From Nisaea sp. (GTDB taxonomy: Bacteria; Pseudomonadota; Alphaproteobacteria; Thalassobaculales; Thalassobaculaceae): DNA of 64,000 nt. Numbering within the stretch: position 1 is the first letter of the stretch; each line of letters opens with the position of its first letter. The DNA lies in contig NZ_JAEPQA010000009.1 of the NCBI RefSeq assembly GCF_017640745.1, positions 62,001 through 126,000 on the forward strand, in the 5' to 3' direction. The position numbers and the translations under genes are program-made. Below, one piece after another: positions 8,531 to 18,793 of this stretch. The notes beneath the pieces were generated by a model that did not search any database, was not told where the DNA came from, and was given only the letters and a program-made list of their open reading frames with translations.

Positions 8531-8760
8531 GAACTTCGGCATTTCAGAGTTTTATTTCGCACAACCCGAAGAGTTCAGGGCGTCGCCGGGAGCGATTTCT
8601 GCTGGGGAAAGTGCGTCCGGGGGAATGAAGTTCTGGCCGGCCGGTCATTTTGGTGGGGCATATTTTGATGACCGAAGCCGCGTTGGAGAAGGGGACAAGA
8701 AGAGGTTTGGATGTGTTGGGTGAATTCGGACCGGGACGGCATGTTGGCGGGGGTGGGCAA

Positions 8761-10173
8761 ATGACCGCGGATATGTCCGGCGATCAGGAACTGTGCTGGG
8801 CGCGGGTGCGCGGCCGGTTGAGGACCGAACTGGGTGACGCGGTCTTCCGCAACTGGCTGAAGCCGCTGAGCTTCGAAGGAATCGACGAAGGCACGGCGAT
8901 CATGCGGGCGCCGAGTCCTTTCGTACGCGACCGGGTGCGGTCGCAATATTCCGATCGTCTGCGCGCGATCTGGTCTGTCGAACATCCCGGCGTCAAGTCG
9001 ATCGCGATCTTTGCTGCGGGCCGCGCGAAACCCGAACCGGTGTCCGAGGCGTCCGAGGGCGAAAGCCCGGCTGCTGACGCCGCGGAGACCGGAGCGCCGA
9101 TGCCGGCGCCGGCGGTGAGGGGCGTTTACGAGCCCGAGGAGCGGCCCGATTTCGAGGCGCCGCTCGATCCGCGTTTCACCTTCGACAATTTCGTCGTCGG
9201 CAAGCCGAACGAACTGGCCTTCGCCGCCGCCCGCCGGGTCGCGGAAAGCGAGGCCGTGCCGTTCAACCCGCTGTTCCTCTATGGCGGCGTCGGTCTCGGC
9301 AAGACCCACCTGATGCATGCCATCGCCTGGCATGTCCGGCAGAAGCATCCGCGCCGGCGGGTGATCTATCTCTCCGCCGAGAAGTTCATGTACCAGTTCA
9401 TCCGGGCGCTGCGCTTCCGCGACACGGTCGCGTTCAAGGAGCAGTTCCGCTCGGTAGACCTGCTGATGATCGACGACGTGCAGTTCATCAGCGGCAAGGA
9501 TTCCACGCAGGAAGAGTTCTTCCATACCTTCAACGCGCTGGTGGACCAGAACCGGCAGGTAGTGATTTCCGCCGACAAGTCGCCGACCGACCTCGAGGGC
9601 ATGGAGGAGCGGCTGCGCTCCCGCCTCGGCTGGGGCCTTGTGGCGGATATCCATCCGACGAACTACGAGCTGCGCCTCGGCATCATGCAGTCGAAGGCCG
9701 AACGGCTCGGCGTCGAGATGCCGGAGAAGGTGCTGGAGTTTCTCTCGCACAAGATCTCCTCGAACGTCCGCGAGCTCGAGGGGGCGCTGAACCGGATCGT
9801 CGCGCATTCGACGCTGGTCGGCCGGGATATCTCGCTCGAGATGACCCAGGAGGTCCTGGCGGACCTGCTCCGGGCCAACGACCGCCGGGTCACCGTCGAG
9901 GAGATCCAGCGTCAGGTGGCGAACCATTTCCAGATCCGGCTCTCGGAGATGCATTCGGCCCGCCGCTCGCGCGCGATCGCGCGGCCTCGTCAGGTGGCGA
10001 TGTATCTTTCCAAGCAGCTCACCTCGCAGTCGCTGCCCGATATCGGGCGGAAATTCGGCGGCCGCGACCACACCACGGTGCTGCACGCGGTGAAGAAGGT
10101 CGAGGAGCTCCGGGGCCAGGACAAGCAGTTCAACGACGATGTCGACCTGCTCCGCCGGATGCTGGAATCCTGA
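8761..10173 (+). CDS. dnaA: Chromosomal replication initiator protein DnaA
   Basis: AAA+ initiator that binds DnaA boxes and melts the origin. Domain I covers about 1-75 (ELCWARVRGRLRTELGD, FRNWLKPLSF). A poorly conserved acidic/Pro linker follows. Domain III has Walker A GGVGLGKTHL (about 175), Walker B LLMIDDVQF (about 235) and the arginine-finger region. Domain IV ends with the DnaA-box-binding signature FGGRDHTTVLHAV. The ATG at 8761 is chosen: GGGGGTGGG lies about 4-12 bases upstream and the next residues match family N-termini. An ATG at 8668 is in frame, but the extra 31 codons use rare codons (AGA, TTG) and look non-coding. The 470-residue length is normal. Confidence 0.96.
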   Translation: MTADMSGDQELCWARVRGRLRTELGDAVFRNWLKPLSFEGIDEGTAIMRAPSPFVRDRVRSQYSDRLRAIWSVEHPGVKSIAIFAAGRAKPEPVSEASEGESPAADAAETGAPMPAPAVRGVYEPEERPDFEAPLDPRFTFDNFVVGKPNELAFAAARRVAESEAVPFNPLFLYGGVGLGKTHLMHAIAWHVRQKHPRRRVIYLSAEKFMYQFIRALRFRDTVAFKEQFRSVDLLMIDDVQFISGKDSTQEEFFHTFNALVDQNRQVVISADKSPTDLEGMEERLRSRLGWGLVADIHPTNYELRLGIMQSKAERLGVEMPEKVLEFLSHKISSNVRELEGALNRIVAHSTLVGRDISLEMTQEVLADLLRANDRRVTVEEIQRQVANHFQIRLSEMHSARRSRAIARPRQVAMYLSKQLTSQSLPDIGRKFGGRDHTTVLHAVKKVEELRGQDKQFNDDVDLLRRMLES

Positions 10174-10234
10174 CCCCCGGCGGCTGCTTCCGGGACCGGT
10201 TCCGATAGGTCAGAAAAGCGAACTTTTTTGCCCT

Positions 10235-10275
10235 TGAAACTACCGCAAGCACCATGCACTTGTGCTATAGTTTCA
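10235..10275 (+). promoter_or_regulatory. Promoter and stem-loop region before dnaN
   Basis: TGCTATAGT (10263-10271) is an extended -10 element (TGn plus TATAGT); no good -35 lies 17 bases upstream, which extended -10 promoters tolerate. The same bases lie in nested inverted repeats: TGAAACTA (10235-10242) with TAGTTTCA (10268-10275), and AGCAC (10248-10252) with GTGCT (10262-10266). The -10 thus overlaps one arm, so this may be an operator as well as a promoter. It is 84 bases before the dnaN start. Confidence 0.5.
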
Positions 10276-10358
10276 CGGACCTGCCTCATATGGTGGCCCA
10301 TGGCTGCCGGCGGGTTGGTAAATTGGGGATCAACGTTCCAGCCGATAAGTAGAAGAAT

Positions 10359-11477
10359 ATGAAAATCGTTATTGATCGCGCGGCTTTGCTGAAGCCTCTC
10401 GGACACGTCCAAAGTGTGGTGGAACGGCGGAATACGATCCCGATTCTGTCCAACGTTCTGTTGAAGGCGGCGGACGGCCGGCTCTCCCTCAGCACCACCG
10501 ACATGGACATGGACATCGTCGAGGCGGTGGCCTGCGAAGTGGCGGAAGCCGGCGTCGTTACGGTGCCCGCCCACACGCTCTACGATATCGTGCGCAAGCT
10601 GCCCGAGGGGTCGGATGTCGAGCTGGCCGCGACCGGCGATGTCAGCCGGGTCACGATCCGCGCCGGGCGCTCGAACTTCTCCCTGCCGGCCCTGATGCCG
10701 GAGGAGTTCCCCGCGCTCAGCGGCGATGCCCTGCCGCACAGCTTCGTGATCAGCGCGGCCGACATCTGCATGCTGATCGACCGGACCCGTTTCGCGATCT
10801 CCACCGAGGAGACCCGCTATTACCTGAACGGCATCTATCTGCACGCAGCCGACGCCAACGGCGTCAAGGTGCTGCGCGCGGTCGCGACAGACGGCCACCG
10901 TCTGGCGCGGGTACAGATGCCGCTGCCGCAGGGCGCCGAGGAGATGCCGGGCGTGATCGTGCCGCGCAAGGCGGTGAACGAGATCTACAAGCTGATCGGC
11001 GAGGTCGAGGGCGATGTTACTGTGTCCCTCTCCGACACCAAGCTGCGCGTCGCGTTCGAGGATACCGTGGTCACCACCAAGCTGATCGACGGCACCTTCC
11101 CGGACTATGAGCGGGTGATCCCGAGCGGCAACGACAAGATGCTGCATGTCGACCGTCAGCGCTTCTCCGAGGCGGTGGACCGTGTGGCGACGATCTCGAC
11201 CGAGAAGTCGCGCTCGGTGAAGCTCGCCGTGACTAGCGGCCAGCTGACGCTGTCTGCGAGCAGCCCGGACAACGGCACCGCGCAGGAAGAGGTCGAGGTC
11301 GATTACAGCGCGAGCGATCTCGAGATCGGCTTCAACTCGAAATACCTGCTGGACATCACCGGCCAGATCGAGGGCGAGAAGGCCGTGTTCAAGCTTGCCG
11401 ACCAGGCCTCGCCGACGATCATCCTCGACCAGGATGACGAGAGCGCGCTTTACGTGCTGATGCCGATGCGCGTCTGA
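10359..11477 (+). CDS. dnaN: DNA polymerase III subunit beta (sliding clamp)
   Basis: Ring-forming processivity clamp, 372 residues, three repeated clamp domains. Family blocks include SVVERRNTIPILSNVLL near the N-terminus, TDMDMDI, the central PRKAVNEI, and DGTFPDYERVIP, with the C-terminal SALYVLMPMR that lines the partner-binding pocket. ATG at 10359 is the only plausible start. It lies between dnaA and recF in the standard order; the 185-base gap before it holds a candidate promoter, and recF follows after 44 bases. Confidence 0.98.
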   Translation: MKIVIDRAALLKPLGHVQSVVERRNTIPILSNVLLKAADGRLSLSTTDMDMDIVEAVACEVAEAGVVTVPAHTLYDIVRKLPEGSDVELAATGDVSRVTIRAGRSNFSLPALMPEEFPALSGDALPHSFVISAADICMLIDRTRFAISTEETRYYLNGIYLHAADANGVKVLRAVATDGHRLARVQMPLPQGAEEMPGVIVPRKAVNEIYKLIGEVEGDVTVSLSDTKLRVAFEDTVVTTKLIDGTFPDYERVIPSGNDKMLHVDRQRFSEAVDRVATISTEKSRSVKLAVTSGQLTLSASSPDNGTAQEEVEVDYSASDLEIGFNSKYLLDITGQIEGEKAVFKLADQASPTIILDQDDESALYVLMPMRV

Positions 11478-11521
11478 GGACGGACCGGTTCCCCGGCGTC
11501 CCGGCGGCTGAGCCAGCACGA

Positions 11522-12745
11522 ATGGAAATGTTGAACGCATTGCGAAACACGGACATGTCCCGACCGATGCCCGGACCGGCTGAGATCATCGCCGGACGGG
11601 TTTCGCCGTGCGTCAGCCGCCTGTCCGTGACCGGGTTCCGCAATTATACCGCCGCCCGCATCGAGACCGACGCGCCGGCTGTCGTCCTGACCGGCCCGAA
11701 CGGGGCCGGCAAGACCAATCTGCTCGAGGCCGTCTCCTTCCTCTCTCCCGGGCGCGGGCTGCGTCGGGCGCAGATTTCCGAGGTCGGACGGGCCAGTCCG
11801 GACGGCAGCCATGCCAACTGGGCGGTCGCGGCCGAGGTGGACGGACTCGAAGGCGCGGTCTCCATCGGCACCGGGCGAGATCCGGGACCCGAGGGCGACG
11901 GCCGCGCCGGCGGCGAGAAACGGCTGGTGCGGATAGACGGCGTACCGGCGAAGAGCCAGTCCGCGCTTGCCGAGCATCTCTCCGTCTCCTGGCTGACGCC
12001 GCAGATGGATCGGCTCTTCATCGAGGGCGCCTCCAACCGGCGCCGTTTCCTCGACCGTCTGGTCTATACCTTCGATCCGGACCATGCCGGCCGGGTGAAT
12101 GCCTACACCCACGCGCTGCGCGAGCGGGCGCGGCTGCTGAAGAACGGCATCCGAGACCGGGCATGGTTTGCGGCGCTCGAGGAATCCATCGCCGAGAAGG
12201 CGGTCGCGATCGCCGCCGCGCGTACGGGCCTGGTGGCGCGCCTCAACGCGGAGACGGAAGCCGGCTCCGGACCGTTTCCGGGGGCCGAACTCTCCCTCGA
12301 AGGCGAGGTCGAGGCCGATATCGCGACCCGGCCCGCGCTCGCGGTCGAGGATGATCTGAAGGCCCAGCTCGAAGCCACGCGGCGCCTCAACGGCAGCGAG
12401 CCGGCGCCGGTGCCGGGCCCGCATCGCAGCGATCTCCTGGTGCGTCACATTCCGAAGGACATGATGGCGCCGCATTGTTCGACCGGCGAGCAGAAGGCGC
12501 TGCTGATCGCCATCGTGCTCGGCCATGCCCGCCTCGGCGCGCAGGAGACCGGCGCGGTGCCGGTCCTGCTGCTGGACGAGGTCGCGGCGCATCTCGATAG
12601 CGGCCGCCGGGCCGCGCTTTATGATATTCTACTCGCGCTCGGCGGGCAGGTCTGGATGACCGGCACCGACCGCGCGCTTTTCGCGTCCCTCGAGGGCGCC
12701 GGCCAGTTCTTCGCCGTCGAGGACGGCGCGGTCCGGGCCGACTGA
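11522..12745 (+). CDS. recF: DNA replication and repair protein RecF
   Basis: SMC-like ATPase that loads RecA at gaps with RecO and RecR. The RecF N-terminus appears as LSVTGFRNYTAARIE, Walker A is GPNGAGKTNLLEAVSFLSPG (about 57-76), the middle has IEGASNRRRFLDR, and the C-terminus has the signature STGEQKALLIAIVLGHA and Walker B VLLLDEVAAHLD. The D-loop aspartate and His are kept. The first start at 11522 adds an unconserved tail of about 30 residues before the family homology begins; ATG at 11555 is an equally possible start and neither has a strong Shine-Dalgarno. gyrB follows after 24 bases. Confidence 0.94.
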   Translation: MEMLNALRNTDMSRPMPGPAEIIAGRVSPCVSRLSVTGFRNYTAARIETDAPAVVLTGPNGAGKTNLLEAVSFLSPGRGLRRAQISEVGRASPDGSHANWAVAAEVDGLEGAVSIGTGRDPGPEGDGRAGGEKRLVRIDGVPAKSQSALAEHLSVSWLTPQMDRLFIEGASNRRRFLDRLVYTFDPDHAGRVNAYTHALRERARLLKNGIRDRAWFAALEESIAEKAVAIAAARTGLVARLNAETEAGSGPFPGAELSLEGEVEADIATRPALAVEDDLKAQLEATRRLNGSEPAPVPGPHRSDLLVRHIPKDMMAPHCSTGEQKALLIAIVLGHARLGAQETGAVPVLLLDEVAAHLDSGRRAALYDILLALGGQVWMTGTDRALFASLEGAGQFFAVEDGAVRAD

Positions 12746-12757
12746 TCACCTGCGTAA

Positions 12758-15220
<2,463 letters not shown>

Positions 15221-15295
15221 TCGGCCGGCAGTCACGACAGCGGACCGAATTGTTGAAATTCATCAGTCCGTTGCCCGTGATTCTATGTGTTGATA

Positions 15296-15332
15296 AAGTT
15301 CCCCCGGGGAACGGTTTTTTCTGGGGGAACTT
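15296..15332 (+). promoter_or_regulatory. Alternative hairpins in the lipoprotein leader, one covering its Shine-Dalgarno
   Basis: AAGTTCCCCC (15296-15305) can pair perfectly over 10 bp with GGGGGAACTT (15323-15332), which contains the Shine-Dalgarno of the next gene (start 15337). The same left arm (GTTCCC, 15298-15303) can instead pair with GGGAAC (15307-15312), directly before GG and six T (15315-15320), which looks like a small rho-independent terminator. The two folds exclude each other. Simple termination after gyrB is the conservative reading. Confidence 0.5.
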
Positions 15333-15336
15333 ATTC

Positions 15337-15939
15337 ATGCTCCGACGGGTAACGGCGTTCTGCGCCGTCCTCACGCTTGTCGCCTGCGCGGGCCGCGAGC
15401 CGGTGATGGTAGAATCCTACCAGCGCCACGACGAACAGATGTCCTGCGCCGAGATCGACCGCGAAATCGGCCGCAACAATGCGGGCATTCGGGCGCGTGT
15501 CATCGAATCCAGCAACCGGACCGGGCGCAACGCAATGGTGGGTGCCGTCGGGATCCTGCTGTTCTGGCCGGCGCTGTTCGCGCTCGACCTGAAGGACGGG
15601 GCCGGTCAGGAAATGACCGGGCTCGCTGCCCGCAACGACATTCTCGTTCAGTATGGGCGCGAGAAAGGCTGCGACATCCAGATGGCGCTCGATGTCGAGA
15701 CCGCGAAGGCGGAATATGCCGCACGTTTCGACGAGGACGGCAATCTGAAGCCCGATGCGGGCGCGGTGACGGCGACGCCGTCAACCCGCTCTGTGCCCCG
15801 CCCGACTGCGGTCGCATCCAGCAGGCCGCCGGTCGAAGCCGGCAGCAGGGACGCGCTGCAGAACCTTATGAACGCCTTCCTCAATGGCGATATCGATCAG
15901 GCGGAATACGAGCGGCGGCGGGCTGCGCTCGGCTCCTGA
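15337..15939 (+). CDS. Putative lipoprotein with SHOCT-like C-terminus
   Basis: A 200-residue envelope protein. The start at 15337 gives a classical lipoprotein signal, with a basic N-region, hydrophobic core and lipobox LVAC (Cys17); GGGGGAA lies about 8 bases upstream. A second hydrophobic stretch (MVGAVGILLFWPALFAL) follows in the middle. Pro/Thr/Ser-rich linker then precedes the last ~30 residues (ALQNLMNAFLNGDIDQAEYE), which read like a SHOCT/oligomerisation helix pair. I do not recognise a specific role. It follows gyrB but is separated by a probable terminator and may have its own control through the leader described at 15296-15332. Confidence 0.75.
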   Translation: MLRRVTAFCAVLTLVACAGREPVMVESYQRHDEQMSCAEIDREIGRNNAGIRARVIESSNRTGRNAMVGAVGILLFWPALFALDLKDGAGQEMTGLAARNDILVQYGREKGCDIQMALDVETAKAEYAARFDEDGNLKPDAGAVTATPSTRSVPRPTAVASSRPPVEAGSRDALQNLMNAFLNGDIDQAEYERRRAALGS

Positions 15940-16077
15940 ACGGCGCGCCGGAACGTCGCATTCTCTCAGGCTTCGGCCGTTTTGCGCCACGGGCGATCTC
16001 ACCTGGCTGCACATGTCGGAAATTCTTCGACAGGCGCTCTCGTCAGATTGTCCGTTCTTCCCCTTCCAAGGATGGGG

Positions 16078-16126
16078 TTGTATTCACGGCTGCTGAATAA
16101 TATATAAGCAATCACTTATATAATAT
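16078..16126 (+). promoter_or_regulatory. Promoter and palindromic operator of the BigR/SqrR-type regulator
   Basis: TTGTAT (16078-16083) and TATATA (16101-16106) are 17 bases apart, a good sigma-70 pair. The -10 is inside an AT-rich inverted repeat: TATATAAG (16101-16108) and CTTATATA (16115-16122), extended by three more matching pairs after one mismatch (16097-16126). An ArsR-family repressor bound there would block polymerase. BigR-type repressors are known to bind AT-rich palindromes over their own -10; autoregulation is inferred from that. Confidence 0.75.
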
Positions 16127-16147
16127 CCGAAACGCGAGGATGGGGCG

Positions 16148-16480
16148 ATGCCAGCGCTTCCAATCGAAGCAATGGACAGGAAAGCAGCCGAAGTGGCCGA
16201 CTTTCTGATGGCGGCCGCCAACCGGAACAGGCTGATGGTGCTCTGCCATCTCGCCGAGGCGGGAGAGCTGACGGTGACGGAGCTGGCCGGACTGGTCCGG
16301 CTCTCGCAACCGGCACTCTCCCAGCATCTGGCGCGAATGACAGAGGAAAAGCTCATCACCGTCCGGGCGGATGGACGCCGCCGCTACTACGCATTGAGCG
16401 AGGGGCCGGTCAGCGATCTGCTCGCCGCATTGCAGAAGCATTTCTGCCCGCCTGAAAGCGCGCGGGCCGCCGCCGAGTGA
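16148..16480 (+). CDS. ArsR-family regulator of the BigR/YgaV/SqrR (sulfide-sensing) type
   Basis: Small winged-helix repressor of 110 residues. The helix-turn-helix spans LTVTELAGLVRLSQPALSQH, with wing LITVRADGRRRYYAL. Two cysteines, C33 (LMVLCHLAE) and C100 (KHFCPPE), lie where BigR and SqrR have the thiols that form a persulfide-dependent disulfide, while the metal ligands of ArsR/SmtB are absent. It is followed after 28 bases by a rhodanese gene, the classic BigR partner, so a role in sensing sulfide or persulfide is likely. GAGGATGGGG precedes the ATG at 16148; M9 is a weaker alternative. Confidence 0.85.
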   Translation: MPALPIEAMDRKAAEVADFLMAAANRNRLMVLCHLAEAGELTVTELAGLVRLSQPALSQHLARMTEEKLITVRADGRRRYYALSEGPVSDLLAALQKHFCPPESARAAAE

Positions 16481-16508
16481 CCGCATAACAGGAACCGAGG
16501 ACAGAGAC

Positions 16509-17051
16509 ATGCAAGCAAGTGAAACACAGTTCAAAGGCATCGACACGCGGAGCGTCGCGCCCGATATCGAAGGCGGGAAGGCCGTTTTGATCGACATTCG
16601 CGAGAAGGACGAGCGGGCCCGTGAATGGATCCCGGGCTCGGTCTCGATCCCGCTTTCCGAATGGCGCGGCGCGGACCTCTCGCCCTACAAGGGCAAGCGG
16701 GTGGTGCTGCATTGCCGCTCCGGCAACCGGACGGTGGTCAACGCGCCGCTCTTCGTCGAGGCCGGGTTCTCCGATGTTTCCTATCTGCAGGGCGGCATCG
16801 AAGGCTGGAAGGATGCCGGTATGCCGGTGAACAAGAACCGCAAGGCGCCGCTGGAAATCATGCGCCAGGTGCAAATCATCGCCGGCGGCATCGCGCTGGC
16901 GGGCGGTCTCGCCGGCTATCTTGTGGATCCGGCCTATGCCCTGATCGCCGCCTTTGTCGGCGCCGGCCTGCTGGTCGCGGGCACCACCGGCTGGTGCGGC
17001 ATGGCGCGCTTCCTCGCGCTGATGCCCTGGAACCGCCAGGCCTCGAGCTGA
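16509..17051 (+). CDS. Membrane-anchored rhodanese (rhodanese plus DUF2892)
   Basis: Sulfurtransferase of 180 residues. The rhodanese domain covers about 5-105, with the active-site loop HCRSGNRT around Cys69, matching the CRxGxR form of YgaP. A C-terminal pair of hydrophobic helices (about 118-165) with the GWCGMARFLALMPWN ending is the DUF2892 membrane part, as in YgaP-like proteins. It is the second gene of an operon with the sulfide-sensing repressor, so the pair probably handles persulfide or thiosulfate sulfur at the inner membrane. It ends 13 bases from the convergent TTC38-like gene. Confidence 0.9.
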   Translation: MQASETQFKGIDTRSVAPDIEGGKAVLIDIREKDERAREWIPGSVSIPLSEWRGADLSPYKGKRVVLHCRSGNRTVVNAPLFVEAGFSDVSYLQGGIEGWKDAGMPVNKNRKAPLEIMRQVQIIAGGIALAGGLAGYLVDPAYALIAAFVGAGLLVAGTTGWCGMARFLALMPWNRQASS

Positions 17052-17064
17052 CCTCCGGCTCTTC

Positions 17065-18447
17065 CTAACCGTGCAGCGCGACGGCGCGGGCTTCGGCCTC
17101 CGCCGCGCGCCGATGGTCGCCGAGCCCGCGATGGGCCCGGGCGGCAAAGCGCCAGTTCTGCGGGCTGGTCGGCTTCAGCGCGGTGCGTTCCGAAGCGAGT
17201 GCCAAAGCGAGTTCGTGCCGTCCGTCGCGGAGCGCGGCTTCCAATAGCGTCAGTCCGATGATGTCGCGCTGGGCATGGCTGCCGCCGAGATAGCGGGTGC
17301 GGTAGCGGATCGGCAGGAGGGTTTCGACCGCCGCACCGTATTCTTCCTTTGCGAAGGCTTTCAGGGCCCGGCAGAACGGCTCCCCGACCGTGCGCGTCAT
17401 CGCCGAATTCGCATCGTTCGCGGCGGACGTGTAGCGCTCGTGTGCGTGCAGCACCCGGTCGGCCACCTCCCAGCGCCCGTCCGCCACGAAGGTCATCATG
17501 GCGTGGACATCGTTGAAGGCGTAGAGCGTGTCGGTCGCGCTTGATTCCCACTTGTCGGCGAGCGTCTTCCAGCGGTCTCCGACATCGATTCCCAGCAGAT
17601 TGAGCCGCCAGAGCAGGGCCGCGGCATCGAGTTCCTCGTAGCGGTCGCCGCTCTGGTCCGTGCTGCGCAGGCAGGTGTCGTAGACATCCAGCACGCGGTC
17701 GGTCTGGCCGAGATCGAGATGGTAGAGGGAGAGGTGCCACCAGAGATGGTTAGCGAAATTGCCGTAGGCCCAATCCCCTTCGCGTGAGCGCATCCAGTTG
17801 ATCCCGCCGGACTGCCGCCCCTGACTCTCCATCACGTGGGCGACCGCATGGACGGCGTAGGCGTCGGCCGGATTGAGGGCGACGGCGCGGCGGCCGCATT
17901 CCTCCGCCATGGCAAAATCCCGGTTCTCCTCCAGCCCGAAGGCATAGAGTCCGAGCACATAGCCGTATCCGGGAACGCTCTCGTCCCAGGCATGGAGGAT
18001 GCGGGCGACCCGGTCGCGCTGGTTCGTGGTGTCGCCGAGCAGCACGTCCGAGAGATGGGCGAGCTGCAGGGCGAGCAGGTCGCGCGGATAATGCACCAGC
18101 ACGTCGTCCCAGAGATCGACGGCGCGGTGGAAGTCGCCGTCGGCCCAGGCGCGGATCGCCCGGATATGCATCCGCTCGCGTTCGTTCGCGCGGGACGCCA
18201 GCGCCTCCGCCCTCTCCAGCGCATTCACCATGTCGCCGTAAATCCGCGTCTCCATCGCCTGGGTCAGCAGGGCCGCCTTGAAGATATGGCCCATGACGAA
18301 ATCCGGCGCGCCGTCGAGAACTTCCTCGATCTCGCCGATAGGATCTCCGGAGTAGGTCAGGAACAGCTCGTGAGCCTTTTCCAGTCCGGCGACGAGGTCG
18401 GCATCGGCGGTCGAGACAGCGAGGTCGCGGCTGTCATGGATGATCAT
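17065..18447 (-). CDS. TTC38-like tetratricopeptide repeat protein
   Basis: A 460-residue helical repeat protein with no signal peptide. The segment YAVHAVAHVMESQGRQSGG, then WAYGNFANHLWWHLSLYHLD, matches what I know of the TTC38 family shared by bacteria and animals; TPR-like helical pairs continue to the C-terminus (LEAALRDGRHELALALASE, RGLGDHRRAAEAEARA). No catalytic motif is clear, though the conserved His/Trp cluster is striking. Its biochemical role is not established to my knowledge. It is convergent with the rhodanese gene and divergent from the PBP gene. Confidence 0.8.
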   Translation of the reverse strand: MIIHDSRDLAVSTADADLVAGLEKAHELFLTYSGDPIGEIEEVLDGAPDFVMGHIFKAALLTQAMETRIYGDMVNALERAEALASRANERERMHIRAIRAWADGDFHRAVDLWDDVLVHYPRDLLALQLAHLSDVLLGDTTNQRDRVARILHAWDESVPGYGYVLGLYAFGLEENRDFAMAEECGRRAVALNPADAYAVHAVAHVMESQGRQSGGINWMRSREGDWAYGNFANHLWWHLSLYHLDLGQTDRVLDVYDTCLRSTDQSGDRYEELDAAALLWRLNLLGIDVGDRWKTLADKWESSATDTLYAFNDVHAMMTFVADGRWEVADRVLHAHERYTSAANDANSAMTRTVGEPFCRALKAFAKEEYGAAVETLLPIRYRTRYLGGSHAQRDIIGLTLLEAALRDGRHELALALASERTALKPTSPQNWRFAARAHRGLGDHRRAAEAEARAVALHG

Positions 18448-18793
18448 GGCGGGTCTCCCGGCGGGATCTCATTGCACTGCTGGATAGCTACGCTCCGGGC
18501 CGATCACGCACAATGCGAGAGCGCGTGATCAGGTCTTGAACATGGTTCCGCATACGGGACAGATTGAATTTCATCGTGAAATATATAATGTATTTAGCGG
18601 GTTAATCGGATAAATCAGAAATAACTTGAGCTATCTCCTTTAACTTATTGGTCTATAGCAAGAATTATGAAATTTAATCCGCCTTTGATGCGATTTTCGC
18701 AGTTAAAGCAATATATTAAGTGATGGAAAATTATTTGCCTATATCAAGAGCTTATGAGTTAATTCTCAAATCAAACATGAGCTACGGAAACCG
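18448..18793 (+). other. AT-rich intergenic region before the PBP gene
   Basis: This 346-base divergent gap falls from GC-rich to strongly AT-rich at about 18540-18780. It contains an 8-bp inverted repeat GATCACGC (18502-18509) with GCGTGATC (18523-18530), and a 6-bp one ATTTCA (18568-18573) with TGAAAT (18577-18582) immediately before a perfect TATAAT (18584-18589). A good -35 at 17 bases is lacking (TTGAAT at 18564-18569 gives only a 14-base spacer). No gene is convincing in it. Confidence 0.5.

Larger units (their letters stand above)
8083..8760 (+). other. AT-rich dnaA upstream region (gene-poor)
   Basis: About 680 bases between the rpsT terminator and the chosen dnaA start. From about 8199 it becomes much more AT-rich than its surroundings (for example 8199-8240). 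I looked for DnaA boxes (TTWTNCACA) on both strands and found none convincing, so there is no positive evidence for oriC here. It holds a perfect 15-base palindrome (8297-8311) and a possible 27-codon ORF with a good Shine-Dalgarno (8447-8530). The region most likely carries the dnaA promoter and control sites; I could not place a convincing -35/-10 pair. Confidence 0.5.

Noticed and set aside
8201-8542. 113-codon minus-strand frame upstream of dnaA
   Set aside because: No Shine-Dalgarno, no family motifs, and it covers the AT-rich leader and palindrome.
8083-8760. Possible oriC upstream of dnaA
   Set aside because: AT-rich DNA is present but I found no DnaA boxes close to TTWTNCACA on either strand; many alphaproteobacteria have oriC elsewhere.
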